NCBI GenBank assembly: GCA_021372395.1
Contig: JAJFUP010000290.1
Coordinates: 1 to 38,572, forward strand
Source of the DNA: Deltaproteobacteria bacterium
GTDB lineage: Bacteria; Desulfobacterota; Desulfomonilia; UBA1062
Length of the DNA stretch: 38,572 nucleotides
Direction of reading: 5' to 3'
In this document: one piece after another, positions 25,601-31,963 of the stretch
Position numbering within the stretch: position 1 is the stretch's first letter
Layout: each line of letters starts with the position of its first letter
Program-made: the position numbers and the translations under genes
The notes under the pieces: generated by a model
Told to the model about the DNA's origin: nothing
The model's database searches: none
What the model saw: only the letters and a program-made list of their open reading frames with translations

Positions 25601-26119
25601 ATCGTCCGGGCGAGCACCCGGCTCAAGGAGGTGATCGCCAACATCGAACGCCAGAGCATCAAGGCATTCATGGCCACCTTCACCCAGGTGAAGCAGAACT
25701 TCCAGGAGATCTTCACCACCATGTTCGGAGGGGGAAAGGCCGACATCGTCTTCACGGAGGGCGACGAGCTGGAGGCCGGCGTGGAGATCTTCGCCTCTCC
25801 TCCCTTCAAGCGCCTGAAGGCAATGAGCCTCCTCTCCGAAGGGGAGAAGACGCTGTGCGCCATCAGCTTCATGTTCGCCCTCTTCAAGGTGAACCCCTCG
25901 CCGTTCTGCATCCTCGACGAGGTGGATGCGCCGCTGGACGATGCGAACGTCATCCGGCTCAACCGCCTGATCAGAACCTTTTCCCGAGACTCGCAGTTCA
26001 TCATCGTGACCCACAACCGGCACACCATGGACATGGCCGACATCCTCTACGGGGTCACGTTCGATGTGCCGGGCATCAGCAAGGTCGTTTCCATGGTCCT
26101 GGAAGGAGATCGGGGATAA
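22613..26119 (+). CDS. smc: chromosome segregation ATPase SMC
   Basis: SMC is the condensin ATPase that organises the chromosome. From the GTG at 22613 it is 1168 residues, a normal size. The Walker A GPNGCGKSN is at 31-39. Two long coiled-coil arms flank a hinge at about 510-650 (SDMLCVRAGFEEAVGRS through LGELSEFIDAKEGY). The signature LLSEGEKTL is at about 1070 and Walker B CILDEVDAPLDDAN at about 1099. An upstream in-frame ATG at 22520 would add 31 residues unlike any SMC. The GTG has no clear Shine-Dalgarno, so its initiation is unusual. The hinge lacks the common GG of the VITGG motif. It is divergent from yggT. ScpA and ScpB are not in the window. Confidence 0.96.
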   Translation: MKLSRVEIRGFKSIAKKTALSLADGITCVAGPNGCGKSNIIDAIRWALGEQSARSLRASSMSDVIFSGTQDVGPNSLASVTLELIRDKGYFPATLDGFASVSVTRRLFRSGESEYLINNVKCRLKDVADLFLDTGLNRNGYAIIEQGRVKDIIQAKPDEIRYVIEEAAEVGRFRIKRAEALKRLEATSKNLERIRDLLNEVTRQRNDLKSQSHKARRYQDLRAAANELTKTLAACDLRRIASGREALEAELQGYEARIAGYEKDVAFLNEKAQAQEGTGSRLKAEMEKLASSLGAAESRELLARREIESSNTRLKDLGSTIEMLTQGMEEDKRLSEEELEKALALGQEMERLSGELQGILTLVEADEAAHGGLEREYETLEQEYNEKRTELFHAIGEVRSLDQRVAEIRGRHQEVASTLRKRGQDLSSFAASAQNLARDLLPLDAEISSKRGEIPLVQEETQGLERSLEEGLSRIEVDTQRIIVQEKSHAEIRAKLSVLARIVDPAGSPESTRPHPNGTRKVSDMLCVRAGFEEAVGRSMGTALDFLIFRDHGEILAQDGFETRGPGFVIERPHVGHRVQGPPAGSTGVLGELSEFIDAKEGYRDVAEALSRNMWVVEDLKSALVLWEQGHRSCSFVTRQGMILEPTGFIRTTRELAKYAEVLKAKAEIRELSERMRSLEEQIPQLRTSLAEAKKGLQALKARHADRTARLRTLEREIASLQENRGGIVAQQGRLIDQETSLKAEMAQMEALTAKFDAELAALTMQKTALEEDRAGKESLVKELDGRKQAAKQGLLKSQEEKQARATRLSDLKVLQATRGERLRTLEAARSKRLEDIEKDVRRIEELTGTRLAVELSMGKARETLEGASAEIASLKSAYDRLVAEYETTLSLQRTFQEEARTLRSALEQEERARSEAQLKKRELEIAYAMNLERLSARFGEGMPEIPGTFDAEGARQEVASIEERIEKMGQINFASIEAFEHVQQRWDDLHRQYEDIVRASTRLKEVIANIERQSIKAFMATFTQVKQNFQEIFTTMFGGGKADIVFTEGDELEAGVEIFASPPFKRLKAMSLLSEGEKTLCAISFMFALFKVNPSPFCILDEVDAPLDDANVIRLNRLIRTFSRDSQFIIVTHNRHTMDMADILYGVTFDVPGISKVVSMVLEGDRG

Positions 26120-26148
26120 AATCTTTCCCCCGTGAGGGAAATAAACTT

Positions 26149-26188
26149 CTCTTTCTTCGCGTCCCGTGCGGGAAAGAGGGCCTTTTTT
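26149..26188 (+). terminator. candidate terminator after smc
   Basis: TCCC-GTGC-GGGA (26162-26173) is flanked by CTCTT (26149-26153) and AAGAG (26174-26178), with an unpaired left-side bulge. It is followed by GGCC and six T residues (26183-26188). A second hairpin, TTTCCC/GGGAAA, lies at 26124-26141. Together they may end smc transcription before the next gene. Confidence 0.4.
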
Positions 26189-26242
26189 CCCTGTTGGGCT
26201 TTGCATGTATATTGCAGGGATAACGCGAGAGGTACGACAGAT

Positions 26243-27226
26243 ATGACACGGGTCATTGCAGTAACATCCGGCAAGGGCGGGGTCGGCAAGAGCAATTTCG
26301 TGCTCAATGTGGGCATCAGCCTTGCGATGATGGAGTCGAGCGTCATGATCCTTGATGCAGACCTGGGGCTTGCGAATCTCGATGTCCTCCTGGGAATCAG
26401 GCCCAGCATGAACCTCGAGGACGTGCTCCTCGGCAGGGCTCAGCTCAGAGACATCATCGTCAAGACGGATTACCACGTGAACCTGATACCCGGCTCCTCC
26501 GGCACCCAGGATATGGCCGACATCGACAGGGACCGGATAGCGGCCCTCATCGGGGCAGTAAAGGACTCCTGCCGCGAGACGGACTTTCTCCTCGTGGATA
26601 CCGCAGCCGGCATCTCGAGCGGCGTGGTGGCGTTTCTCCTGGCCGTCCCCGAGGTGATCGTCGGGGTGAGCCCCGAGCCTACGAGCCTCACCGACGCCTA
26701 TGCCCTCATCAAGGTCCTCAAGCGAAACGGCTACCAGGGCAGGATCTCGATGTTTGCCAGCATGGTAAAGAACAGCTCGGCCGGGCATGGGCTGTTCAAG
26801 AAGATATCGTCCGCAACCCAGAGATTCCTGGACATTCAGGTGGAATACCTCGGGAGCGTCTACAGCGACGAGAAGCTGACCCGGGCGGTATCCGACCAGG
26901 TCCCAGCCATCGTGAGGTTTCCCACCTCGGACATCTCCCGGTGCTACCGGGTCATCGCGCTCACCATGCTCGGGCAGAAGAGCGTGAGCGCGGACTTCGA
27001 AAAATTCTGGTCGCGGCTGGTGTCCATGATCATGAAGGGGGCCAAGCCCAAGGCCGTTCGGGCAGAGGCTCTCAAAGGGGAGGCCCCGGGGGCCTCGATG
27101 GAGCAGATCTTCCATGAGATCCTGGACGAGCAGCGAAGGACGCGGCTCCTCCTGGAGCGTCTTGTCACCAGGATCGAACGGCAGGACCTCACGGAAAACC
27201 TCGGGAAGAAGGGATATTCTGCGTGA
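26243..27226 (+). CDS. MinD/FlhG-like ParA-family ATPase
   Basis: The 327-residue protein has the deviant Walker A GKGGVGKSN (10-18), the switch region ILDADLGLANLDVLLGI, PGSSGTQDMAD and LVDTAAGIS, the pattern of FlhG/YlxH ATPases. These place or count flagella or other polar structures. FlhG usually has GKTN, so Ser replaces Thr here, which still binds Mg-ATP. After about residue 260 there is an extra tail with the helical ILDEQRRTRLLLERLVTRIE. I start at ATG 26243, since the longer frame reads through the candidate terminator. No flagellar gene is present in the window. Its stop overlaps the ogt start (GTGA). A role in polar or chromosome positioning next to smc is possible but unproven. 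Confidence 0.82.
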   Translation: MTRVIAVTSGKGGVGKSNFVLNVGISLAMMESSVMILDADLGLANLDVLLGIRPSMNLEDVLLGRAQLRDIIVKTDYHVNLIPGSSGTQDMADIDRDRIAALIGAVKDSCRETDFLLVDTAAGISSGVVAFLLAVPEVIVGVSPEPTSLTDAYALIKVLKRNGYQGRISMFASMVKNSSAGHGLFKKISSATQRFLDIQVEYLGSVYSDEKLTRAVSDQVPAIVRFPTSDISRCYRVIALTMLGQKSVSADFEKFWSRLVSMIMKGAKPKAVRAEALKGEAPGASMEQIFHEILDEQRRTRLLLERLVTRIERQDLTENLGKKGYSA

Positions 27227-27708
27227 TCGCTACCCTCGATTCCCCAAGCGGACCCCTGTGGATATCCGGCAATCACGATGCCATCGACATCATATCCTGG
27301 GAGCCCCTCGTCGGGGCACTGCACCAGGGCGAGCTGGACTGGATGCTTCGCCCCCTTGATGCGTACTTCGCGGGTAGCGGCCAACCCTTTCCCGGGGGGC
27401 TTGTGTTTTTGAAAGGGCAGACTCTCTGGGCACGCACCCGCCGGGAGCCGGTCCCAGAAACACGCTCCCAGGAGATCATGGTGTCCATGACGCGGATACC
27501 CTATGGCGCCACCACGACCTACGGTGATCTGGGGGCATCGGTGGGGAACCGCAACCTCGCCCGCGCGGTAGGGGCCGTGTGCAGGGCCAACCCGCTGCCC
27601 GTCCTCGTGCCCTGCCACCGGGTGGTGGGCCGTGCCACGCTGGGAGGGTTCAGCGCGGGCATCTCCCGCAAGGAATTCCTCCTGAGGCTCGAGGGCAGCC
27701 TGACCTGA
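27223..27708 (+). CDS. ogt: methylated-DNA--protein-cysteine methyltransferase (Ogt type)
   Basis: A suicide DNA-repair protein that moves an alkyl group from O6-alkylguanine to its own cysteine. The 161-residue protein ends in the expected domain: MTRIPYGATTTYGDLGASVGN with the helix-turn-helix arginine-finger region, then LVPCHRVVGRATLGGF with acceptor Cys131. There is no AraC-type Ada domain. It starts with GTG at 27223, overlapping the previous stop by four bases, so it is translationally coupled to the ParA-like gene. That coupling has no obvious functional logic. Confidence 0.92.
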   Translation: MIATLDSPSGPLWISGNHDAIDIISWEPLVGALHQGELDWMLRPLDAYFAGSGQPFPGGLVFLKGQTLWARTRREPVPETRSQEIMVSMTRIPYGATTTYGDLGASVGNRNLARAVGAVCRANPLPVLVPCHRVVGRATLGGFSAGISRKEFLLRLEGSLT

Positions 27709-27770
27709 GTCGCCCAGGGCTTTCCCGGCCGCTCCCTGGAGTAATCTTCCGGGGGACGGAATGAATCCGG

Positions 27771-27797
27771 TTGACAATATGTACGCCATCACATAAT
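27771..27797 (+). promoter_or_regulatory. candidate promoter of DUF364-moaA
   Basis: A perfect TTGACA (27771-27776) is followed by CATAAT (27792-27797), 5/6, at a short 15-base spacing. Transcription would begin about 27804, one or two bases before the GTG start of the DUF364 gene, implying an almost leaderless message. Confidence 0.45.
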
Positions 27798-27805
27798 GAG
27801 GACGG

Positions 27806-28552
27806 GTGCTCCAGAAGATTGCCAACACGATAGCGTATGCAGCAGAAGATCACCGGGTGGGCAGGGCGCTTGTCGGTCCAGGGTTCATCGCCGTTGAGCT
27901 CGAGAACGGGACAGTCGGCCTGTCTGCCAACATCGCCCTTTCCCAGACCCAGGGCTGCACCATCTTCCCCGACGCAGGCACCCTGGCGGGTTCGCGTGCG
28001 AGTGACGTGCTGAAGCTGGTATCCAGGGGCGATTTCCTCTCACGGGAGCTCGCACTGGCAACGGTGAATGCCTTGATCAACACCCTTCATCCGGCCCCTT
28101 TCGGGGATGCCTTCGACCACATCGAGATACGGCCACGGCAGCGGGCCGTCATCGTGGGTCTCATCGAGCCGGTGGCGAGGATGCTCACCGAGAAGGGATG
28201 CACGGTCTCGATCTTCGAGAACAGGCCGGTTTTGCACCCTCAGGTTGAGTCGCACGAGATGATGCCGGCACGCATCCGGGAGGCGGACATCGTGGTCCTG
28301 TCCGGAACGACGCTGATAAACGCTACGATCGAAGAGATTCTTGCCATGCCGAGCCCTGCGAAGGCATGGGTCCTCATGGGACCGAGCACGCCGATGATCC
28401 CCGAAGCCTTCTCCCGGACGCCCGTCACGCATCTTGCCGGGGCACGCATCCTTGACAATGAGAGGGCCTTCACCCTACTCATGGAGGGAGGGGGGACGAA
28501 AGAGCTCTATCACAGCGGCACCATGAAAAAAGTCACCCAGGAGGTACGATGA
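27806..28552 (+). CDS. DUF4213/DUF364 putative heavy-metal chelation protein
   Basis: A 248-residue protein of the family annotated as a heavy-metal chelation domain. The N-terminal part (VAVELENGTVGLS-like, here IAVELENGTVGLSANI) is a DUF4213 fold. The C-terminal part has VIVGLIEPVARMLTEKGCTVSIFE and ADIVVLSGTTLINATIEEIL, a Rossmann-like pattern. No biochemical function is established. It starts at a GTG (27806); GAGG lies four bases upstream. Its last four bases overlap the moaA ATG (ATGA), so the two are coupled. The pairing suggests a link to metal or molybdenum/tungsten handling, which is inference. Confidence 0.8.
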   Translation: MLQKIANTIAYAAEDHRVGRALVGPGFIAVELENGTVGLSANIALSQTQGCTIFPDAGTLAGSRASDVLKLVSRGDFLSRELALATVNALINTLHPAPFGDAFDHIEIRPRQRAVIVGLIEPVARMLTEKGCTVSIFENRPVLHPQVESHEMMPARIREADIVVLSGTTLINATIEEILAMPSPAKAWVLMGPSTPMIPEAFSRTPVTHLAGARILDNERAFTLLMEGGGTKELYHSGTMKKVTQEVR

Positions 28553-29547
28553 AGCCACTCGTGGACCTACACCAGAGGCGGATCAAGTATATGAGGATTT
28601 CCATCACCGACAGGTGTAACCTCCGCTGCAGGTACTGCATGCCGAGCACCGGGGTCGAGTGGGTTCCCCACGAGCAGATCATGAGTTACGAGGAGCATCT
28701 GCGCATCCTCAGGATATGCGTTCCCCGGGGCGTGGAAAAGGTGCGGGTGACAGGAGGAGAACCGCTGCTCCGCAAGGACCTCCCCGAGTTCCTCGCATCG
28801 ATCCGGGCCATCCCCGGGCTCAAGGACCTCTCTTTGACCACGAACGGTATCATGCTCGCCCCCATGGCGCCTCTGCTCAAGAGCTCCGGCCTGGTGAGGG
28901 TCAATGTGAGCCTCGACACCCTGGACAGGGAGAAGTTCGCCTACATCACGAGGAGCGATGCCATGGACAGGGTCGTCGAGGGGATAGAAAGCGCCCTGGA
29001 AAACGGACTCTCCCCGGTGAAGATCAACGCGGTGGCCATCCGCGGATTCAATGACGACGAGATCCCTGCGTTTGCCGAGATGACGATCTCCAAGCCCGTG
29101 GAAGTGCGTTTCATAGAGCTCATGCCTCTCGGATGCGTCTCCAGGTACCCCGAGCAGGAGAAAATCACTGCCCCGGAAATTAAGGAAGCCATCGAGCAGG
29201 TCTACGGACCCCTCGAGCCGCTTCAGGGAGGACTCGGTCCTGCCCTGATCTATCGGATCCCGGGTGCCCTGGGCAGGATCGGACTGATCGGCGCTATGAG
29301 TGAGCACGGGTTCTGCGGAAAGTGCAACCGGATACGGATCACGGCGAAAGGCGCGCTGCGGCCGTGTCTGTTCTCTGAAAACGAGATCGATCTCGTGGGC
29401 CCCATGAGACAGGGGATCACGGACGAGGAGCTCGAGGGACTGATCGAGGAAGGCGTGAGGAAGAAGCCTTCCAATCACGGGTCCTGCGCGGGGCAGCAGA
29501 TCGCCCACGAAGGCCAGGGAACGATGATGTTCGATATCGGGGGATAA
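28549..29547 (+). CDS. moaA: GTP 3',8-cyclase MoaA
   Basis: MoaA is the radical SAM enzyme that rearranges GTP in the first step of molybdopterin synthesis. The 332-residue protein has the SAM cluster CNLRCRYC (Cys23, 27, 30) and the second cluster ligands in FCGKC-x13-C (Cys256, 259, 273). The C-terminus is the expected GG, after GTMMFDIGG. TGGEPLLRKDL is also standard. Its ATG overlaps the end of the DUF364 gene. It converges with the PilZ gene across eight bases. MoaC, MoaD and MoaE are not in the window. Confidence 0.97.
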   Translation: MKPLVDLHQRRIKYMRISITDRCNLRCRYCMPSTGVEWVPHEQIMSYEEHLRILRICVPRGVEKVRVTGGEPLLRKDLPEFLASIRAIPGLKDLSLTTNGIMLAPMAPLLKSSGLVRVNVSLDTLDREKFAYITRSDAMDRVVEGIESALENGLSPVKINAVAIRGFNDDEIPAFAEMTISKPVEVRFIELMPLGCVSRYPEQEKITAPEIKEAIEQVYGPLEPLQGGLGPALIYRIPGALGRIGLIGAMSEHGFCGKCNRIRITAKGALRPCLFSENEIDLVGPMRQGITDEELEGLIEEGVRKKPSNHGSCAGQQIAHEGQGTMMFDIGG

Positions 29548-29555
29548 CGCCCCGG

Positions 29556-29912
29556 TCAGGGATTCAGCTGACTCTGCACCAGCTGGAGCAGCTTTCCATA
29601 AGAGACGAGATCCTGCTTGAAGAGGATCCTGTTCGTGTTCAGGAAGGACAGGCCCGCGCGCTTTTCATGCTCGTTCTCCCCCGATGCCCACGCCACCTTG
29701 CAGTAGAGCGAGAAGTTTTCGATGTCCTGGTGGGGGGCTATTGCGAGGCGGACCACGGACCCCTCCTCGATCCAGACCCCGGAGATGCATACCCCTTCTT
29801 CACTCGCATTCACCACGGTGATGGGTTTCACTGTTTCGCTTAACTCGACGGTTCCCTGCACATCGGGCATGGGGATGCGCTCGAAAAGCCTCTTTTCTTT
29901 GTTTTTCCGCAT
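29556..29912 (-). CDS. PilZ-domain protein
   Basis: A stand-alone 118-residue PilZ domain, a c-di-GMP receptor. The two binding motifs are present: RxxxR at Arg8-Arg12 (RLFER) and NASEEG at 35-40, fitting [D/N]xSxxG. C-di-GMP binding is therefore likely. There is no other domain. The ATG at 29912 has no Shine-Dalgarno and sits only a few bases behind a candidate promoter. It is divergent from glpD. No diguanylate cyclase is in the window, so its effector pathway is not evident. Confidence 0.88.
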   Translation of the reverse strand: MRKNKEKRLFERIPMPDVQGTVELSETVKPITVVNASEEGVCISGVWIEEGSVVRLAIAPHQDIENFSLYCKVAWASGENEHEKRAGLSFLNTNRILFKQDLVSYGKLLQLVQSQLNP

Positions 29913-29921
29913 GGTACGCTA

Positions 29922-29951
29922 AAAATACAGGGAAAACCCAGGTCGTGTCAA
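29922..29951 (-). promoter_or_regulatory. candidate pilZ promoter next to the start codon
   Basis: On the minus strand TTGACA (29951-29946) is followed after 18 bases by TATTTT (29927-29922). The expected start, near 29915, is about three bases before the ATG at 29912, which would make the message almost leaderless. Confidence 0.45.
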
Positions 29952-29970
29952 GGCCGTATGCCGTTCATGA

Positions 29971-30032
29971 CCTCAAGCGGTTGCACAGGAGTGCGACCGC
30001 CTTCAGTGGCCCGTACGCAACCTGAGGTTTTT
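29971..30032 (+). promoter_or_regulatory. two mutually exclusive hairpins before a T-run in the pilZ-glpD gap
   Basis: Hairpin A pairs 29977-29986 with 29991-30000 (ten pairs, one a T-G wobble, AGGA loop). Hairpin B pairs CCTCA (29971-29975) and GGTTGC (29979-29984) with GCAACC (30017-30022) and TGAGG (30023-30027), and is followed by five T residues. GGTTGC is used by both, so they exclude each other. It may be an attenuator, the end of a small RNA, or simply a dyad operator. Confidence 0.45.
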
Positions 30033-30066
30033 CTCCATGGATCAGCCTCTACATCCTTTGTCCCTG

Positions 30067-30097
30067 TTGCACATGCTCAGGTGCGCATTATTATAAA
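30067..30097 (+). promoter_or_regulatory. weak candidate glpD promoter
   Basis: TTGCAC (30067-30072) and TATAAA (30092-30097) are separated by 19 bases, longer than ideal. The -35 overlaps a TTGCAC-N8-GTGCGC dyad (30067-30086), so it could be regulated. The leader to glpD would be about 70 bases. Confidence 0.35.
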
Positions 30098-30174
30098 AAG
30101 AGAATTGATTTGCTGCCGTTATGCAGATTCCTTGCGGGCAACCGCTGAAAAGCACTGGCTCTCCTGGAGGGACT

Positions 30175-31818
30175 ATGATCAGGGACATCGAAAGGATGGC
30201 GAAAAAGCCCCATGACGTGCTCGTGATCGGCGGCGGAATCACCGGTGCGTTCATTGCGTGGGACTGCGCCCTCAGGGGCTTGCGTGCAGCCCTCATAGAC
30301 AAGGGTGACTTCGGGGCGGCCACGTCTGCGGCCACGTCCAAGCTCATCCACGGGGGACTGCGCTACCTGAAGACCCTCGAGGTGGGCCTGGTGAGGGAGT
30401 CGCTCCAGGAGCGCAGGGTCATGGAGATCATCGCCCCCCACCTCGTGTACCCGCTGCCCTTTGTCTTTCCCGCATACGGGTGGGGGATGAGGGGCCTGCC
30501 GGCGGTCGTGTCGGCCATGGTGTTCTACGACACGCTCTCCTATGACAGGAAGTGGATCAATGATGACGACAAGAAGATCCCCGGGCATGAAACGTATTCC
30601 GCAGAGGAGGTCCTCGAGCTCGAGCCCGTCCTGAATGCGGACGAGCTCAAGGGCGGGGTCATCTACTATGACTGTCAGATGTACAGCCCCGAGAGGCTCA
30701 CCCTCGAGCCCATCCTCTCTGCAGCGGAATACGGGGCGGAGGTGGCCAACTACGTCAAGGCGGAAGACCTGATCCTCGAGGGCGACCGCATCTTGGGGGC
30801 TCACGTGAGAGACCTCCTGACCGGCACCCGGTACGACCTGAAGGCAACGGTCACGGTGAACGCCGCAGGCCCGTGGGCCGACCTCATTCTCGGGAAGATC
30901 CGTGGCAAAAAGCACCACGGGCTCCTCCGTTCCAAGGGCATCCACCTCATTACCCGGCCTCTCCACAAGGATCACGCCGTTGTCCTCCAGACCAAGAGCG
31001 GCAGGCACTTCTTCATCATCCCCTGGAGAGGGTACAGCCTCATCGGGACCACCGACGTGATCTACAAGGGGGATCCGGACGACTTCAAGGTCACCGAAGG
31101 CGACATCAGGGACTTCCTCCAGGAGATAAACACCACGGTCACGGCAGCAAACCTGAAAAGGGAAGACGTGAGATTCCATTACGGGGGGCTGCGGCCCATC
31201 GTGGAGAAGGAAACGAGCGTCGAGGTGGAGGTGTACGACGCCTCGCGGAAATACGAGATCTACGATCACGAGGAAGACGACAGGATCAAAGGCCTCATGA
31301 CCGCCATCGGCGGCAAGTACACCACATCCCGGAACATGGCACGGCAGCTGGTGGATACCATCATCAGAAAGCTCTGCCGGGAACCCGAGGCATGCCAGAC
31401 CCACACGACCCCCCTGTATGGAGGGGAGATCGGGAGATACGAGAGCTTCGTGGCGCGTGCACGGATCTTAAGGCCGGCAGGTCTTGACGAGGAGATCGTG
31501 GGCAACCTCTGCAGGAACCATGGCTCCCGATACCTGGACGTCATCGCGTGTGCCGGAAAGAAGAAGCATCTCGAGCGGGTGTGCGGTCAGTTCCCCGACA
31601 TCCACGCGCAGATACTCCACGCCATGAGCGCCGAGATGGCCAAATGCCTCGATGACGTGCTCTTCCGGAGGACGGGGCTGTGCACCCTCGGAAATCCGGG
31701 TGACGATGTCATCGAGCAGGTCGCCGACACCATGGCGAAAGAGCTCGGCTGGAAGAAGGCCAGACGGAACGCCGAGATCGAGAAGGTCCTGAATGCCTTT
31801 GTCCCGCTGGCCGGGTGA
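30175..31818 (+). CDS. glpD: FAD-dependent glycerol-3-phosphate dehydrogenase
   Basis: GlpD oxidises sn-glycerol-3-phosphate to dihydroxyacetone phosphate at the membrane and passes electrons to quinone. The 547-residue protein opens with the FAD-binding VLVIGGGITGAFIAWDCALRG and ATSKLIHGGLRYLKTLEVGLVRE, diagnostic for GlpD. It also has FHYGGLRPIVEKETS, IGGKYTTSRNMAR and a C-terminal helical domain. I start at ATG 30175, five bases after GGAGG; an in-frame ATG at 30121 would add 18 poorly conserved residues. No glpK or glpF is present, so it may serve glycerophospholipid or imported glycerol-3-phosphate turnover. It is divergent from the PilZ gene. Confidence 0.92.
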   Translation: MIRDIERMAKKPHDVLVIGGGITGAFIAWDCALRGLRAALIDKGDFGAATSAATSKLIHGGLRYLKTLEVGLVRESLQERRVMEIIAPHLVYPLPFVFPAYGWGMRGLPAVVSAMVFYDTLSYDRKWINDDDKKIPGHETYSAEEVLELEPVLNADELKGGVIYYDCQMYSPERLTLEPILSAAEYGAEVANYVKAEDLILEGDRILGAHVRDLLTGTRYDLKATVTVNAAGPWADLILGKIRGKKHHGLLRSKGIHLITRPLHKDHAVVLQTKSGRHFFIIPWRGYSLIGTTDVIYKGDPDDFKVTEGDIRDFLQEINTTVTAANLKREDVRFHYGGLRPIVEKETSVEVEVYDASRKYEIYDHEEDDRIKGLMTAIGGKYTTSRNMARQLVDTIIRKLCREPEACQTHTTPLYGGEIGRYESFVARARILRPAGLDEEIVGNLCRNHGSRYLDVIACAGKKKHLERVCGQFPDIHAQILHAMSAEMAKCLDDVLFRRTGLCTLGNPGDDVIEQVADTMAKELGWKKARRNAEIEKVLNAFVPLAG

Positions 31819-31963
31819 GTTCTCACCGGCGCGTCCATCCCGGGTGTATTCCCTTCCGCCGGCAGGCCGCGAGAAGAGTTCCTGCTTGATCCGTTCACCC
31901 GCCTGATCTAGGATGACCCCAGGCCGAAGCGGGCCAGACCCCCCTGGAGAGAGAGTGCATCCG

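Noticed and set aside
25004-27115. Minus-strand open frame of about 700 codons opposite smc and the ParA-like gene
   Set aside because: It lies opposite well-supported genes and has low-complexity His/Gly/Leu-rich translation typical of antisense shadows in GC-rich DNA.
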